From assembly GCA_947629915.1 (NCBI GenBank), contig CANRFN010000021.1:1-59950 (forward strand): 59,950 nt of DNA, written 5' to 3'. The DNA comes from an uncultured Oscillospiraceae bacterium (GTDB taxonomy: Bacteria; Bacillota; Clostridia; Oscillospirales; Oscillospiraceae). The notes under the pieces are model-generated. The model saw only the letters and a program-made list of their open reading frames with translations, made no database searches and was not told the origin of the DNA. A program made the translations under genes and the position numbers. Positions 7,661 to 15,904 of the stretch are shown here, one piece after another. Numbering within the stretch: the first letter of the stretch is position 1; every line of letters begins with the position of its first letter.

Positions 7661-7757
7661 GCACAGTTTAGCGCCCGTGTGCTGGGGCAAGTCGCACAGT
7701 TTATCGCCCGTGTGCTGGGGCAGGTGCACGGTTTAGCGCCCTCGTGCGCGGGCATAT
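7661..7757. repeat. Three tandem 32 to 33-bp repeats upstream of the scaffold gene
   Basis: Units begin at 7661, 7694 and 7726, each of the form GCACaGTTTAgCGCCC followed by gTGTGCtGGGGCA. The first two copies are nearly identical and the third has diverged. They fill the 160-bp gap between the minor capsid gene end and the scaffold start, the only sizeable gap in the head operon. Possible roles are an internal promoter region, a regulator site or a recombination hot spot. Confidence 0.8.
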
Positions 7758-7780
7758 GAAAAGCCGCTCTAGGCGGCTAA
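7758..7780 (-). terminator. Rho-independent terminator after minor capsid gene
   Basis: On the minus strand AGCCGC-CTAGA-GCGGCT is followed by TTTTC. It lies directly after the stop of the minor capsid gene and splits the late operon ahead of the scaffold gene, so the repeat block at 7661 to 7757 may hold a new start or an antitermination site. Confidence 0.6.
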
Positions 7781-8941
7781 TCAACGTTCTTTTGTGCTTA
7801 CCATGCGGAAACCTTCGACGGTCATGCGCTCTTTGTGCTGAGGCAGTCCAGCCGCCTTACACAGGTCCGCGTATTGCGCCACTAGGGCGTTAATGCGCCG
7901 CTGGCAGGCCTTGCGGCCCTCCATGTCTCCGGCTTCTCGGAAAGCGTTTGCGGCGTCCTTCTCGCGTCTAACCTGCGTCTCGATCTGCCGCATTTTTTGT
8001 GTCGCCCAATAAAGGGTTTTGTGTTTGCCGTTGTAGGTGAAACCGTCATGGTTCTTTTTCTCCATCTCCTGCAGCTGCTCTTCAGTGAATTTGCGCTTGC
8101 TGATTTTGGTGGAAAACCCAAAGGCAAAGTGCATACAATTCCATTGGCCTATAGAGCGGTTAAAGCCGCTGTAGCTCCGTCCGTCCACGTCCTTAAAGTC
8201 CGCGCCGGCTTGCATCTTCTCAAACTCTTCCTTGAGAAACACGCGGCCTTGCACGGGCTCGTGGTCTGGGGCGCTGTTCAAGTGGGCCGATATTTCCACG
8301 GCGTCAAAGCCTAACTCTTGACTCACAATCTCGTTGCCGTGCTGATTGATCTGCCGCACGGCGTCCAGGACGTTCTGTCTGGCTGAGCTGTCCAGCCGGC
8401 GCCGGTAGCCCGATGGATAGTAGACCTTCATGCCGTTATAGCCCAGGTTGTGTATGATCTCCCGTGTTGCCTCGGAGTAGCTTGTCAGGCCTGAGCTCAC
8501 CGCTAGCACGGCGTCACTCACCGCCTCCCGATACTGCTGCGAAATGGCGGTAGTGTTAGAGAGGTTTTCCAGCCCTTCCACGGCCTGCGCCGCAACAGAC
8601 TGCGCATATTGCTTCACCTGCGCTTCGATCTCCCGCTTTCTCTCCGGGCTCTCCTCTAGCGCCTCTTTGAACCGTGGATCTGTTGTCACGTCTTCTGCGG
8701 TCTCGTTGCACAACTTCACCACGTCTTGAAGCGTTTGCCCGGTGGCCTGCTTCAGCTCGTTGGCAACCTCCAAGAATGTCGTGCCGTTGTCCATGATAGT
8801 TAGCAAGGTATGAACGCTGCTGGCATTCAGTTCGCCGAGTGCTTCGATCTGGTCCGCCACTTTGTGAATGAAAAAGCGCATGACGCGGGAAAAGCGGGCT
8901 CTGAGCCGCTGCATGAACGCCTCTAGCCGGTTCTCATTCAA
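7781..8941 (-). CDS. Phage minor capsid protein 2
   Basis: A 386-residue protein downstream of the portal gene. The C-terminal half carries the minor capsid 2 (PF06152) pattern: EISAHLNSAPDHEPVQGRVF, then DFKDVDGRSYSGFNRSIGQWNCMHF, where the conserved H, D and C/H residues suggest the MuF-type fold linked to deamidase-like or toxin-like enzymes. It is thought to sit inside the capsid near the portal and enter cells with the DNA. The start codon overlaps the portal gene end by 8 nt. Confidence 0.8.
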   Translation of the reverse strand: MNENRLEAFMQRLRARFSRVMRFFIHKVADQIEALGELNASSVHTLLTIMDNGTTFLEVANELKQATGQTLQDVVKLCNETAEDVTTDPRFKEALEESPERKREIEAQVKQYAQSVAAQAVEGLENLSNTTAISQQYREAVSDAVLAVSSGLTSYSEATREIIHNLGYNGMKVYYPSGYRRRLDSSARQNVLDAVRQINQHGNEIVSQELGFDAVEISAHLNSAPDHEPVQGRVFLKEEFEKMQAGADFKDVDGRSYSGFNRSIGQWNCMHFAFGFSTKISKRKFTEEQLQEMEKKNHDGFTYNGKHKTLYWATQKMRQIETQVRREKDAANAFREAGDMEGRKACQRRINALVAQYADLCKAAGLPQHKERMTVEGFRMVSTKER

Positions 8942-10454
8942 TGTTATCGTCTCCAGACGGTGCGCCGGGTTCTGCGCCGCCGGTCATGCCTTGCAGCGCT
9001 GCGAGTAGCTGCTGTGTCTGCATCTGCTCATCAAGCACGCCTTGCAGGGCGGCCTGTGCCTGCTCATCGGTCTCGTTAAAGTACCACATACGGAATTCCT
9101 TCTTACTCATGAGGCCGGTGTTGACTAGCGTCATGCGCTCCCCCATCTGCTGCTCGGAGTCCGTAATGATGGAGTCGTCCCAGGTGAAAGAAACCTGATA
9201 TTCCCCTTGCGGCGCCAGGTTGTACAGTGTGGCATAGAGGTCCATAGCCCTTACTACGTCTTTCAGGCAACGCTCCAGCGCTTTCTGATTGTCCGCTATC
9301 GTGGCGTAAGATCTCTGCTTCAGGATCTTCAGCTCAGTGGCCGTCTTAGCCTCTGCGTTTGGCGTGGATAGTGTTCCCCTCGAGAGTCCGGTCAAGTCCT
9401 CCACAAGCTTAAGCTGAGTATCCAGGCCGTTCAGCAAAGAGGCGTCCCGGATGGCGGGAGAGAACACGTTATAAGTCTCGTCCTTGCCTAGGTTGACGCC
9501 GCGGAACAATCTGCGATTCAGCTGCGGAACCTCCAGTGTAGGCCGCCCATCTGGTCCTATCGCCCCAGGGATGGGCCGCAGGACCGTGGGGTCCACGTCA
9601 ACGGCCAATTCTGAACCTTCATACTCCCAGAGAATGCGGCTATACTGCTTGTCCGCCTCCCGTATGGCATCAACGGCCTTAGAGAAGACGGCGGCCCCCA
9701 TCGGACTGGTAGTGTCCACGGTGTTCGCAAGCGCCACACGGTACCACCCGAACATTTGCCCCCGGTCCGGTGTGCGTACCAAAACTTCTGGCTGCAGGTC
9801 CGCCCATAGCGGTACTTCTGCGAGTTGGATCTCGGTGCCGGTGTATTGCGCATTGTTGGACTTGAAAGCCCGCTGCGTTATTCGCACGCCTTCAGGCACT
9901 AACTGGTGCCGCTCCAGCCGGGTGTAATACGTCTTCCCCTCTTGGAACGTGTCCTGGAAGATCACTTCAGAAAGCTCCCCTTGGTCTCCAAAGGCCACAG
10001 GTAGCATCTCCCAATCAGGGGTAAAGTCAAAGTAGATGTGCCCATCTTTGGGGTATGGCTTGATGCTCAGGCCGCCGGCGGCGCACCCCTTCTCCAGCTG
10101 CTCCCGCAAGTTGCAAAAGAGCTTTTCAAACTCCGCTTTCAAGTACTCCGAGCGGGCATTCGGCTGCGCCTCTCCCCCACCGTTGGCAGGATCCGCGCCG
10201 GTGATATCCCACGTCATTTCTAGCAGGATTTGGCGGGCAATCTCCGAACACACGAAAGACGCCAGATTCATGCTCACCATGCCGTCCGGCGCTAGCCACG
10301 GGGCCTTGTTTGTGTACATGTCATGCCACAGGTCCAGGGCCGTTAGCATCTCCGGCGAAAGAGACGTGTCAATATGCTCCGCCTGTTCAATTGCCTTATA
10401 TGGTAACACTCGGTGTATCACCTGCCTTACGAAATTCAGTAGCCGTTCTAACAT
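8934..10454 (-). CDS. Portal protein
   Basis: A 506-residue protein between the terminase and minor capsid genes. It matches the SPP1 gp6-like portal or minor capsid 1 group: LDLWHDMYTNKAPWL near the start, a conserved central block DRGQMFGWYRVALANTVD, and a C-terminal helical region rich in Q and M. The portal forms the dodecameric DNA channel at one capsid vertex and docks the terminase. ATG 10454 lies close behind the terminase stop with AGGAGGG upstream. Confidence 0.85.
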   Translation of the reverse strand: MLERLLNFVRQVIHRVLPYKAIEQAEHIDTSLSPEMLTALDLWHDMYTNKAPWLAPDGMVSMNLASFVCSEIARQILLEMTWDITGADPANGGGEAQPNARSEYLKAEFEKLFCNLREQLEKGCAAGGLSIKPYPKDGHIYFDFTPDWEMLPVAFGDQGELSEVIFQDTFQEGKTYYTRLERHQLVPEGVRITQRAFKSNNAQYTGTEIQLAEVPLWADLQPEVLVRTPDRGQMFGWYRVALANTVDTTSPMGAAVFSKAVDAIREADKQYSRILWEYEGSELAVDVDPTVLRPIPGAIGPDGRPTLEVPQLNRRLFRGVNLGKDETYNVFSPAIRDASLLNGLDTQLKLVEDLTGLSRGTLSTPNAEAKTATELKILKQRSYATIADNQKALERCLKDVVRAMDLYATLYNLAPQGEYQVSFTWDDSIITDSEQQMGERMTLVNTGLMSKKEFRMWYFNETDEQAQAALQGVLDEQMQTQQLLAALQGMTGGAEPGAPSGDDNIE

Positions 10455-10466
10455 GTGCGGCCCTCC

Positions 10467-11711
10467 TTACTGGCCCTTCCGGCGCCAGACGGTGTTTAGC
10501 GCATAGCGCACGGCGTCTATGGAATGGTTGTTTGCATCGGGGTACGCGCTCATAACCTCATCATCTGGAGTGCGTTCATACTCATAGTTTTGAAACTCCC
10601 ACGCGGTGTTTGGGCACCTCACGGGGTCTATGACTATCGTCTTCTTACCCTGCAGCCACTTCATGGAGTACTTTACTGAGTCCGGCCCTTTCTCCACGCC
10701 GCGGCACAGGGCCCCGTAGTCTTTCAAGTCTGCTATGCTTTTTGGTTCCGCGCTATCGGCCATGATTAGATCTGAGCCCGTTACGCCTTTCAATGTGACT
10801 AGCATGTCCCACAGGTCCTTATTGCTTGTCTTGTTTACCCGCAGTTCGTCAAAGATGTAAATGGCCTGCTGCGCTGGGTTGTAGCACAGCTTCACCCAAT
10901 GGGCAGGATCTGGATACCATCCAAAATCAAGCCCCTGATAGAGATAGCCGAAAGTGGCAATCTCTGCGTCTGTGATCTCCCTGATGTCCAGGTTCTCAAA
11001 GACTTCGCCGCCGGTTCCGGTGGGCACCCCGAGGTATTCGTGTTCATAAGCCTTTGGGTTCGTCTCTTTTAACGCGTCTGCATCGTCAAAGAACTGTTCG
11101 CCCAACCACTCACGCGGCACGTCAAGATAGCAAGATTTGTGCCTCAGCGCACTTTCTCGGGGTATCTGCACATACTGATTCACCCAGTTCGTGCGGCTGA
11201 TGGGCGGGTTGAACGTCTTGAAAACGACATACTTATCCCCGCCACGTAGCACAGACTGCTGCACAGAACGGATCTCAGCTTCCCCCGCGTACTCGTCCAG
11301 CTCCTCTAACCAAAGATACTTGATGTATCCTCGGGAGACTTTGATGGACTTAAGCTTTCTAGAGGAGTCCAGGCCTCTGAAAAGAATCGTCTGCCCGGTG
11401 GGAGTGTAGATCATGCGGTGTGGACTCGTTGTACACTTCCACAGCTCCGTAACGCCTAGCATGTCGATAGCCCATTGCAGCTGGCTGAAGACGCTGGTGG
11501 CTATAGTGCTGCCCACCTTACGAAAAGCGATAGCATTTGCGCATGGGTCCTGCATCATGCCCAGGATAATCATGACGGCGGCGAAAGAAGACTTCGTAGA
11601 GCCGCGCCCGCCGTACAGGTCGTAGTAGGTGTGACGTTCTTCCTGGATATCCCAGTAAACGTCATAAAAGGCGGGGGCGATTAAGTCGCTGAGTCTGATC
11701 TGCTCAGCCAC
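10467..11711 (-). CDS. terL: Terminase large subunit
   Basis: A 414-residue packaging ATPase-nuclease of the PBSX type. Residues 34 to 41 are the Walker A-like GGRGSTKS; LWLEELDE is the Walker B and catalytic acid segment. The C-terminal RNase H-like nuclease shows the expected acids: QGLDFGWYPDP, then LIMADSAEPKS, and NHSIDAVRYAL. It translocates DNA into the procapsid through the portal. The start overlaps the small subunit gene by 8 nt. Confidence 0.93.
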   Translation of the reverse strand: MAEQIRLSDLIAPAFYDVYWDIQEERHTYYDLYGGRGSTKSSFAAVMIILGMMQDPCANAIAFRKVGSTIATSVFSQLQWAIDMLGVTELWKCTTSPHRMIYTPTGQTILFRGLDSSRKLKSIKVSRGYIKYLWLEELDEYAGEAEIRSVQQSVLRGGDKYVVFKTFNPPISRTNWVNQYVQIPRESALRHKSCYLDVPREWLGEQFFDDADALKETNPKAYEHEYLGVPTGTGGEVFENLDIREITDAEIATFGYLYQGLDFGWYPDPAHWVKLCYNPAQQAIYIFDELRVNKTSNKDLWDMLVTLKGVTGSDLIMADSAEPKSIADLKDYGALCRGVEKGPDSVKYSMKWLQGKKTIVIDPVRCPNTAWEFQNYEYERTPDDEVMSAYPDANNHSIDAVRYALNTVWRRKGQ

Positions 11712-12147
11712 TGTCTTTCACCTCTTCGGCCTCGACTACGATGGTATCGGGCGGTATGTTGTAGGTAGGCCTAGGAAGGTCGCACACGATCTGCACGAAC
11801 GGCGCCGCGCTGCCCTTGCTCCTATCGGCCTGCCCGATATAGCTCTCCCACTTCTCCACGGCCTTCATATCACCGTTTAGCGCCGCCTGATAGACGGCCA
11901 ACACGATCCCCGCCGCGTTTGTTAAGTTTTCGTTCTCGATCCCCAGACGCTTCAACGCCGCCTTCAGGTCCGCCCCCGCCGGCGCATTGTTGACGATCTT
12001 GGCAATCGTCTTGATGTCTTTGATTTGTCGCCTTTTCGCCGCCTGCGCCGCATTCCCCGCCGCGCTCAGGGCCTTCGCCCTTGCGACCCGCTGTTCTGGC
12101 GTCAGGGATTGATTGTATTCATTTATTTTGCCCCTGCCCCCAGGCAT
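11704..12147 (-). CDS. terS: Terminase small subunit (putative)
   Basis: A 147-residue, mostly helical protein directly upstream of and overlapping terL. The N-terminus MPGGRGKINEYNQSLTPEQR and the following basic helices (NAAQAAKRRQIKDIKTIAKI) fit a DNA-binding small subunit; the core has AGIVLAVYQAALNGDMKAVE, a small helical pattern often seen in Firmicutes TerS-like proteins. TerS recognises the pac or cos site. The assignment rests on position and helical pattern. Confidence 0.7.
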   Translation of the reverse strand: MPGGRGKINEYNQSLTPEQRVARAKALSAAGNAAQAAKRRQIKDIKTIAKIVNNAPAGADLKAALKRLGIENENLTNAAGIVLAVYQAALNGDMKAVEKWESYIGQADRSKGSAAPFVQIVCDLPRPTYNIPPDTIVVEAEEVKDSG

Positions 12148-12175
12148 ACGGCCCGCCTCCTTCTAAGGGCTCTAG

Positions 12176-12385
12176 TTAGAACGGGAGAAACTCATCGTCA
12201 TACTCGTCACTGTTCTCGACTCTGCGCCGCCACTCATCATCGCTGATATCCGTTTCGCCATACCACAGATAAGCGCTTTTTGGGTGGCTTGTTCTCCAGT
12301 CCTCTACTTCCTCGTAATAGTCTTCTCGGCGGCTTCTTGCTCCCCCGTTGTTTCCTGTGTGGTTCCAGAAACTCCCACTTGGCAT
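12176..12385 (-). CDS. Small acidic phage protein
   Basis: A 69-residue protein with acidic and aromatic residues (YYEEVEDWRTSHPKSAYLWYG). ATG 12385 lies inside the end of the PLD-like gene and has GAAGGAGGAACC upstream, so the 82-nt overlap looks genuine. No known domain. It lies just before terS and may take part in packaging, but that is only position-based. Confidence 0.6.
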   Translation of the reverse strand: MPSGSFWNHTGNNGGARSRREDYYEEVEDWRTSHPKSAYLWYGETDISDDEWRRRVENSDEYDDEFLPF

Positions 12386-13110
12386 GGCGCCGGTTCCTCC
12401 TTCAATGCGTCAAACGCTCTATTGCCTGTGTTGTTTTTGTTGTTCTCTGGCGTATACTCTCCAGACACCCCGGAATACACCTTGAATCGCTCCATGATGC
12501 TATCCAACTTGCGTTTTACAAAAGCAATCGCGACCGGATCATGCATCAAGATGAACTGCTCCACGTTGTTAGAGCTTGAGAGGTTAGCGCTCCCGGATAT
12601 CATGGTATCGCCCTTGCGTGATAGGATCAGCGCAATCTTGCAATGGGATTGCAAGACGGCCACGTCCATTGGACGGCCTGAAAATTCCTTGTAGATGTAC
12701 GGCATGAGGTTGTGCCGCTCCGTACCTGCAAAGTAGTGGGATACTAGCAGATTCACTTTCTTGCAGCCCAGACAATCCACGAGATTAACGAGACTGTCGA
12801 TGTTGTCTTGATTCATGCCCAGAGTCGTGATGTACACTGCAGAAGGCCGCAAGCCCTTCTTTGCAATGAGCGCCTCGATAAAGTCACCAAAGACAAACCG
12901 CCCGGATACCAGAGCGAAATAGTCCTTCGTGTAGTCCATCTGCCCCACCATCTCGAGAGCGTTGTCAAAGATGACCGGACCTGTGTTGAGTCGTGGGATC
13001 TCCTCCTGCTCCGGCTCCTGCTCTCCCTCATCGGGTGCCCCGAAAGAGAGGGCGGAGAAGTCGAAAGAGAAGTCCAGCCCGCCGCCCTTCTTTCGTTTCA
13101 AGTGGCCCAC
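12304..13110 (-). CDS. Phospholipase D-like nuclease family protein
   Basis: A 268-residue protein with one HKD-type catalytic set: HCKIALIL (H156, K158) followed by GDTMISGSANLSSSNNVEQF (GSANLSSSNN at about 173 to 182, E184). One motif per chain is typical of dimeric PLD-superfamily nucleases. The N-terminal 40 residues are charged and low-complexity. It sits between a terminator and the terminase genes. PLD-like proteins occur in this slot in several Firmicutes phages; whether they help packaging, degrade host DNA or counter defence is not known to me. Confidence 0.75.
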   Translation of the reverse strand: MGHLKRKKGGGLDFSFDFSALSFGAPDEGEQEPEQEEIPRLNTGPVIFDNALEMVGQMDYTKDYFALVSGRFVFGDFIEALIAKKGLRPSAVYITTLGMNQDNIDSLVNLVDCLGCKKVNLLVSHYFAGTERHNLMPYIYKEFSGRPMDVAVLQSHCKIALILSRKGDTMISGSANLSSSNNVEQFILMHDPVAIAFVKRKLDSIMERFKVYSGVSGEYTPENNKNNTGNRAFDALKEEPAPCQVGVSGTTQETTGEQEAAEKTITRK

Positions 13111-13177
13111 CCTACCTTCCCGTTTGAAAAGGCCCTACCTTGGTCCGCTGTGCTGTGCCTGAAGCGTGGAGGGCAAT

Positions 13178-13208
13178 AAAAAGCCGTCAGCGGTTGCCCC
13201 GCTGACGG
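13178..13208 (-). terminator. Rho-independent terminator
   Basis: Perfect 10-bp stem CCGTCAGCGG / CCGCTGACGG with a 5-nt loop, followed on the minus strand by TTTTT. It ends the transcript of the 54-residue protein gene. A nearly identical hairpin occurs at 14148 to 14179, at the other side of the peptidase gene. Confidence 0.85.
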
Positions 13209-13221
13209 TGTGAGAGTAACA

Positions 13222-13386
13222 CTATTTCTTTTTGGTGCCACCTGTCTTCTTTGCCGCTGCACCTGCTTTCTTGGCAGGAAGTGGGGGAAACTCCGGTTTA
13301 ACGCCGCCACAAAAAGATAGGTTCTTGAAGATCTCCTTATCCCTTGCCGTCGCTTTAGCGGGTGCGCTGTTGTCTCTTTTCGCCAT
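13222..13386 (-). CDS. Small basic phage protein, K/A/P-rich tail
   Basis: 54 residues from ATG 13386, which has a strong AAAGGAGGAGTTAAA before it; the longer frame lacks a better site. N-terminal half is charged (MAKRDNSAPAKATARDKEIF), with a short NLSFCGG segment, and the end is a lysine-alanine tail (KKAGAAAKKTGGTKKK). It starts directly behind the JAMM-like peptidase gene, so the two may form a pair. The basic tail would bind nucleic acid. Function unknown. Confidence 0.65.
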   Translation of the reverse strand: MAKRDNSAPAKATARDKEIFKNLSFCGGVKPEFPPLPAKKAGAAAKKTGGTKKK

Positions 13387-13387
13387 T

Positions 13388-14092
13388 TTAACTCCTCCTT
13401 TCCAAAGTATAGTCATAGCCGTATGTCTTTGCGCCGTCCCTCAGCGCATTATGCGTTTCAACTAGGTACTTGTTAAACGCCCTTGTGCACGCTTCACGAT
13501 ACTCTTTACCGGTCATATCGGTATAAGTATACTGGTGGAGCAAGTCCGCAGTTGTTTTATGGAATCTATCACTACATGCCTGCTCCGCTTGCTTATAATA
13601 CGCCCTGAAGCCCCTTGCATCAAAGTTATCTTTCTTCGAAATGCTATACGTTCCCTCTGCCGCCGTCGCCCGCATGGTTTTAATTTTCTGCCACGACGTA
13701 AAGCAAGAAAGATCACCGGTCGAAAACGTGCCGCCCAAAGTTCCTGGTTCTTTAGACCGCGGATGATTGTGGCTGAAAACTTCGGCGTCAAAATAGATCT
13801 TCCATGTTGGCTTAACAGATCCGCTCCCACCTCTCAGCTCCTTTTCAACAGGCACGCCGTTTGCATCGGTGCCTAAGCCGAACTCAATCTTCGCTTTTAC
13901 ACGCTTGTTCTCAAACGCCTCAATTGCTTTACGCGCCTCATCAGAGAGATTTGGATCCTTGTCGCCATAAGCAAGCGGGGAGTCGCTCAAGTCGATCTCC
14001 TTGCCGTCCCACCCTAATGCGTCATTTTCGAACTTTACTCTCTCGCGTCCGCTGCCAGCCGGTAACTTGCTGCGGCTACCTCTACCGCCCAT
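13388..14092 (-). CDS. JAMM/MPN-like metallopeptidase with MGGRG N-terminal motif
   Basis: A 234-residue protein from ATG 14092 (AAAGGAGGGGTATACT upstream). Residues 108 to 127, HNHP...S..D (FSHNHPRSKEPG then GGTFSTGD), match the zinc-binding JAMM motif H-x-H-P-x(n)-S-x-x-D found in RadC-like and deubiquitinase-like peptidases. The first residues MGGRGSRSKLPAGSG closely match the start of the neighbouring zincin gene product (MGGRGARSRLLAESG), though the rest is unrelated. It is framed by two almost identical terminators. The target is unknown; an injected or capsid-held enzyme is possible. Confidence 0.65.
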   Translation of the reverse strand: MGGRGSRSKLPAGSGRERVKFENDALGWDGKEIDLSDSPLAYGDKDPNLSDEARKAIEAFENKRVKAKIEFGLGTDANGVPVEKELRGGSGSVKPTWKIYFDAEVFSHNHPRSKEPGTLGGTFSTGDLSCFTSWQKIKTMRATAAEGTYSISKKDNFDARGFRAYYKQAEQACSDRFHKTTADLLHQYTYTDMTGKEYREACTRAFNKYLVETHNALRDGAKTYGYDYTLERRS

Positions 14093-14147
14093 AGTATACC
14101 CCTCCTTTCCTTTGTTTTGTGTCGCATACCACGCGACAAATGGGCAT

Positions 14148-14179
14148 AAAAAAGCCGCCAGCGGTTGCCCCGCTGACGG
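14148..14179 (-). terminator. Rho-independent terminator, near copy of that at 13178
   Basis: Stem CCGCCAGCGG / CCGCTGACGG with one imperfect pair and the same TTGCC loop, followed on the minus strand by TTTTTT. It ends the transcript of the 59-residue protein gene. The loop and about 25 flanking bases match the terminator at 13178 to 13208. Confidence 0.8.
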
Positions 14180-14193
14180 TTAAAAACAGTATT

Positions 14194-14373
14194 TTATTTT
14201 CTAAGAGATGCGGCGTACTCCTCAATGGTTTCATAGCCGCTTTTCTCGAATTTTGCTTTTCCCCTGTCAATTGCTTTCTGCAGTTCTTCTTGCGACAATC
14301 TGAGATAAGTGCTTGTTTCTTTTCGCATATAGTATTCGCGTTTTGATTCACTTGCCTTATTTGCTCCGGCCAT
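14194..14373 (-). CDS. Small phage protein, 59 residues
   Basis: ORF from ATG 14373 to TAA 14194, preceded by AGAGGGGGG. Sequence starts MAGANKASESKREYYMRKET and contains a helical charged core (RLSQEELQKAIDRGKAKFEK), ending EEYAASLRK. It resembles short helical phage proteins without a known role. It lies between the two peptidase genes and could be an accessory or inhibitor of either. The overlapping frame at 14082 to 14351 runs through a terminator and is a shadow. Confidence 0.65.
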   Translation of the reverse strand: MAGANKASESKREYYMRKETSTYLRLSQEELQKAIDRGKAKFEKSGYETIEEYAASLRK

Positions 14374-14395
14374 AACGGTTGCCCCCCTCTCTATG

Positions 14396-15181
14396 CTACG
14401 TTAACTCCTTTTTCGCTATTTTCCAGACTTCTTTTGACAATGCTTTAGCGTGCACTCTGTTCTTGCTATAATCTGAAATGCACTCAGCAAACGTTTCAGC
14501 TGTGTTTTTCGCCGCATACGTAGACACATCAGAAGCTAAGTCTGCAAATGCTTTTCCCCTGCCCGCTTTGGCCTTTTGCAGATTGTTAAACGCCTTGTTT
14601 AGAATTTTGTTTTCGTATTCTCTGGAGTCCCATAAATCAACGAGTGCCGCAACGCGGTCCTGAACACTTCGGATACCCTGAACATCCCTGGTAGCGAGAG
14701 CCAAAATCAAAAGATGCCCCGCCTCATGCCGTAGAACGTCAGTATAGGTTGTGCCCGCCGGATACATACCGTTTGCAGCGTCTCGAGAATAATAGCCTTG
14801 CAGTACACTGCCAACTTTAAAACGCCGATAATACAACGCTATTCGACCGTGGGGACTTGTATCGGCATAGCCGTTCGTCTCATCTTTGTCGACACCTACG
14901 CTAACCATCGAATAGAGTATGTTTTCTGCCGCGGGAAACTCTTTCAGTACATCTTCCAAACCCTGCAAGTTATCGCGTACCGCTGCAAAGTCTAAGTCGC
15001 TGACTTCGTCCTCCAAAGTGATGCCGTGCGTGTCCCACATGTACTGCCTGAGTTCGTCAAAATTCTTTGCTTCGCTTGCAGTTTCGATTTCCCGGATCTC
15101 CCCCGGTCCAATCGAGCTATTGCTCCTAAGCACTAGCCCGCTTTCCGCTAGCAGTCTGCTTCGTGCCCCTCTGCCACCCAT
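14396..15181 (-). CDS. Zincin metallopeptidase-like protein with MGGRG N-terminal motif
   Basis: A 261-residue protein from ATG 15181 (MGGRGARSRLLAESG), chosen because this start aligns with the start of the JAMM-like neighbour; an upstream ATG would add nine residues. VLRHEAGHLLI gives the HExxH zinc motif (H152, E153, H156), and AETFAECISDY about 73 residues later supplies likely third-ligand glutamates (E229 or E233), as in several phage and toxin zincins. No signal peptide or membrane segment. Substrate unknown. Encoded in the accessory block upstream of the terminase genes. Confidence 0.7.
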   Translation of the reverse strand: MGGRGARSRLLAESGLVLRSNSSIGPGEIREIETASEAKNFDELRQYMWDTHGITLEDEVSDLDFAAVRDNLQGLEDVLKEFPAAENILYSMVSVGVDKDETNGYADTSPHGRIALYYRRFKVGSVLQGYYSRDAANGMYPAGTTYTDVLRHEAGHLLILALATRDVQGIRSVQDRVAALVDLWDSREYENKILNKAFNNLQKAKAGRGKAFADLASDVSTYAAKNTAETFAECISDYSKNRVHAKALSKEVWKIAKKELT

Positions 15182-15241
15182 TGTACCACCTACCCCCTGC
15201 AGCTTCAATACGCCCGCTAAAATGTCACCTGCTATGCGACA

Positions 15242-15901
15242 CTACTTTTGACCAGTCTCATTTTCTTTCGCCTTGCATCGGGCTTTTAGCTGCCTGTAGA
15301 AGGGTTGTATTTGGATCACAGACGCGGGGTCTATCTCAGACGGTACCGGCCCATAGAAAAGGACCTGAGACGGCTGCAAGCGCCGCTGCATCTCCTGATA
15401 CCCTGAAAGGAATAGGTCTTTCCCGATTAGATCCATTTGGGTGCCCACAGACGAGACTGCAACGAGTCCGCCAACCGGATCCCCGTCAAAACACCAGGCG
15501 AAACTATCGGGCGTGCTCCATCCAACAGTAGGGATGACTGTTAAACCGGCGTCCTGCCAGTAACGGGCTAACCAATGTTTGCGGTAGCTGTTGTACAATT
15601 GAATTGCAAGCGGGAAATCCACGTACATGGAGAAGTCAGGGGAAAGGACGGCTTGAAACTTTGAAAGCATTTGGGTGTATGTATCGGCCTGAGTCCATAC
15701 ACGCTGGAATTGATAATCATCGAGAAAGAAGTGCACGCCGTGCACCTCAGGATCCTCACAGCCTCGGGCGTAGTTGAACCCTATCCAGTTGACGGCGCTT
15801 GCATCCAGCTGCACAGGGTCCATTTGCGGCATACCGTAGGGGCCCACGCCGTCATATATGGCGTGTTGCAGATTTTCGTAGTTGCGGCATGATTTATACA
15901 T
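15242..15901 (-). CDS. DUF4417 family phage protein
   Basis: A 219-residue protein whose central block is typical of DUF4417: FPLAIQLYNSYRKHWLARYW, VIPTVGWSTPDSFAWCFDG and GGLVAVSSVGTQ. These proteins are common in mobile elements of Clostridia and lack an assigned function. It follows the PAPS-reductase-like gene by three bases, and this pairing probably reflects one shared activity. ATG 15901. Confidence 0.7.
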   Translation of the reverse strand: MYKSCRNYENLQHAIYDGVGPYGMPQMDPVQLDASAVNWIGFNYARGCEDPEVHGVHFFLDDYQFQRVWTQADTYTQMLSKFQAVLSPDFSMYVDFPLAIQLYNSYRKHWLARYWQDAGLTVIPTVGWSTPDSFAWCFDGDPVGGLVAVSSVGTQMDLIGKDLFLSGYQEMQRRLQPSQVLFYGPVPSEIDPASVIQIQPFYRQLKARCKAKENETGQK

Positions 15902-15904
15902 GAC

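Noticed and set aside
14082..14351. 89-codon minus-strand ORF
   Set aside because: It runs through a rho-independent terminator and overlaps the better-supported 59-residue gene.
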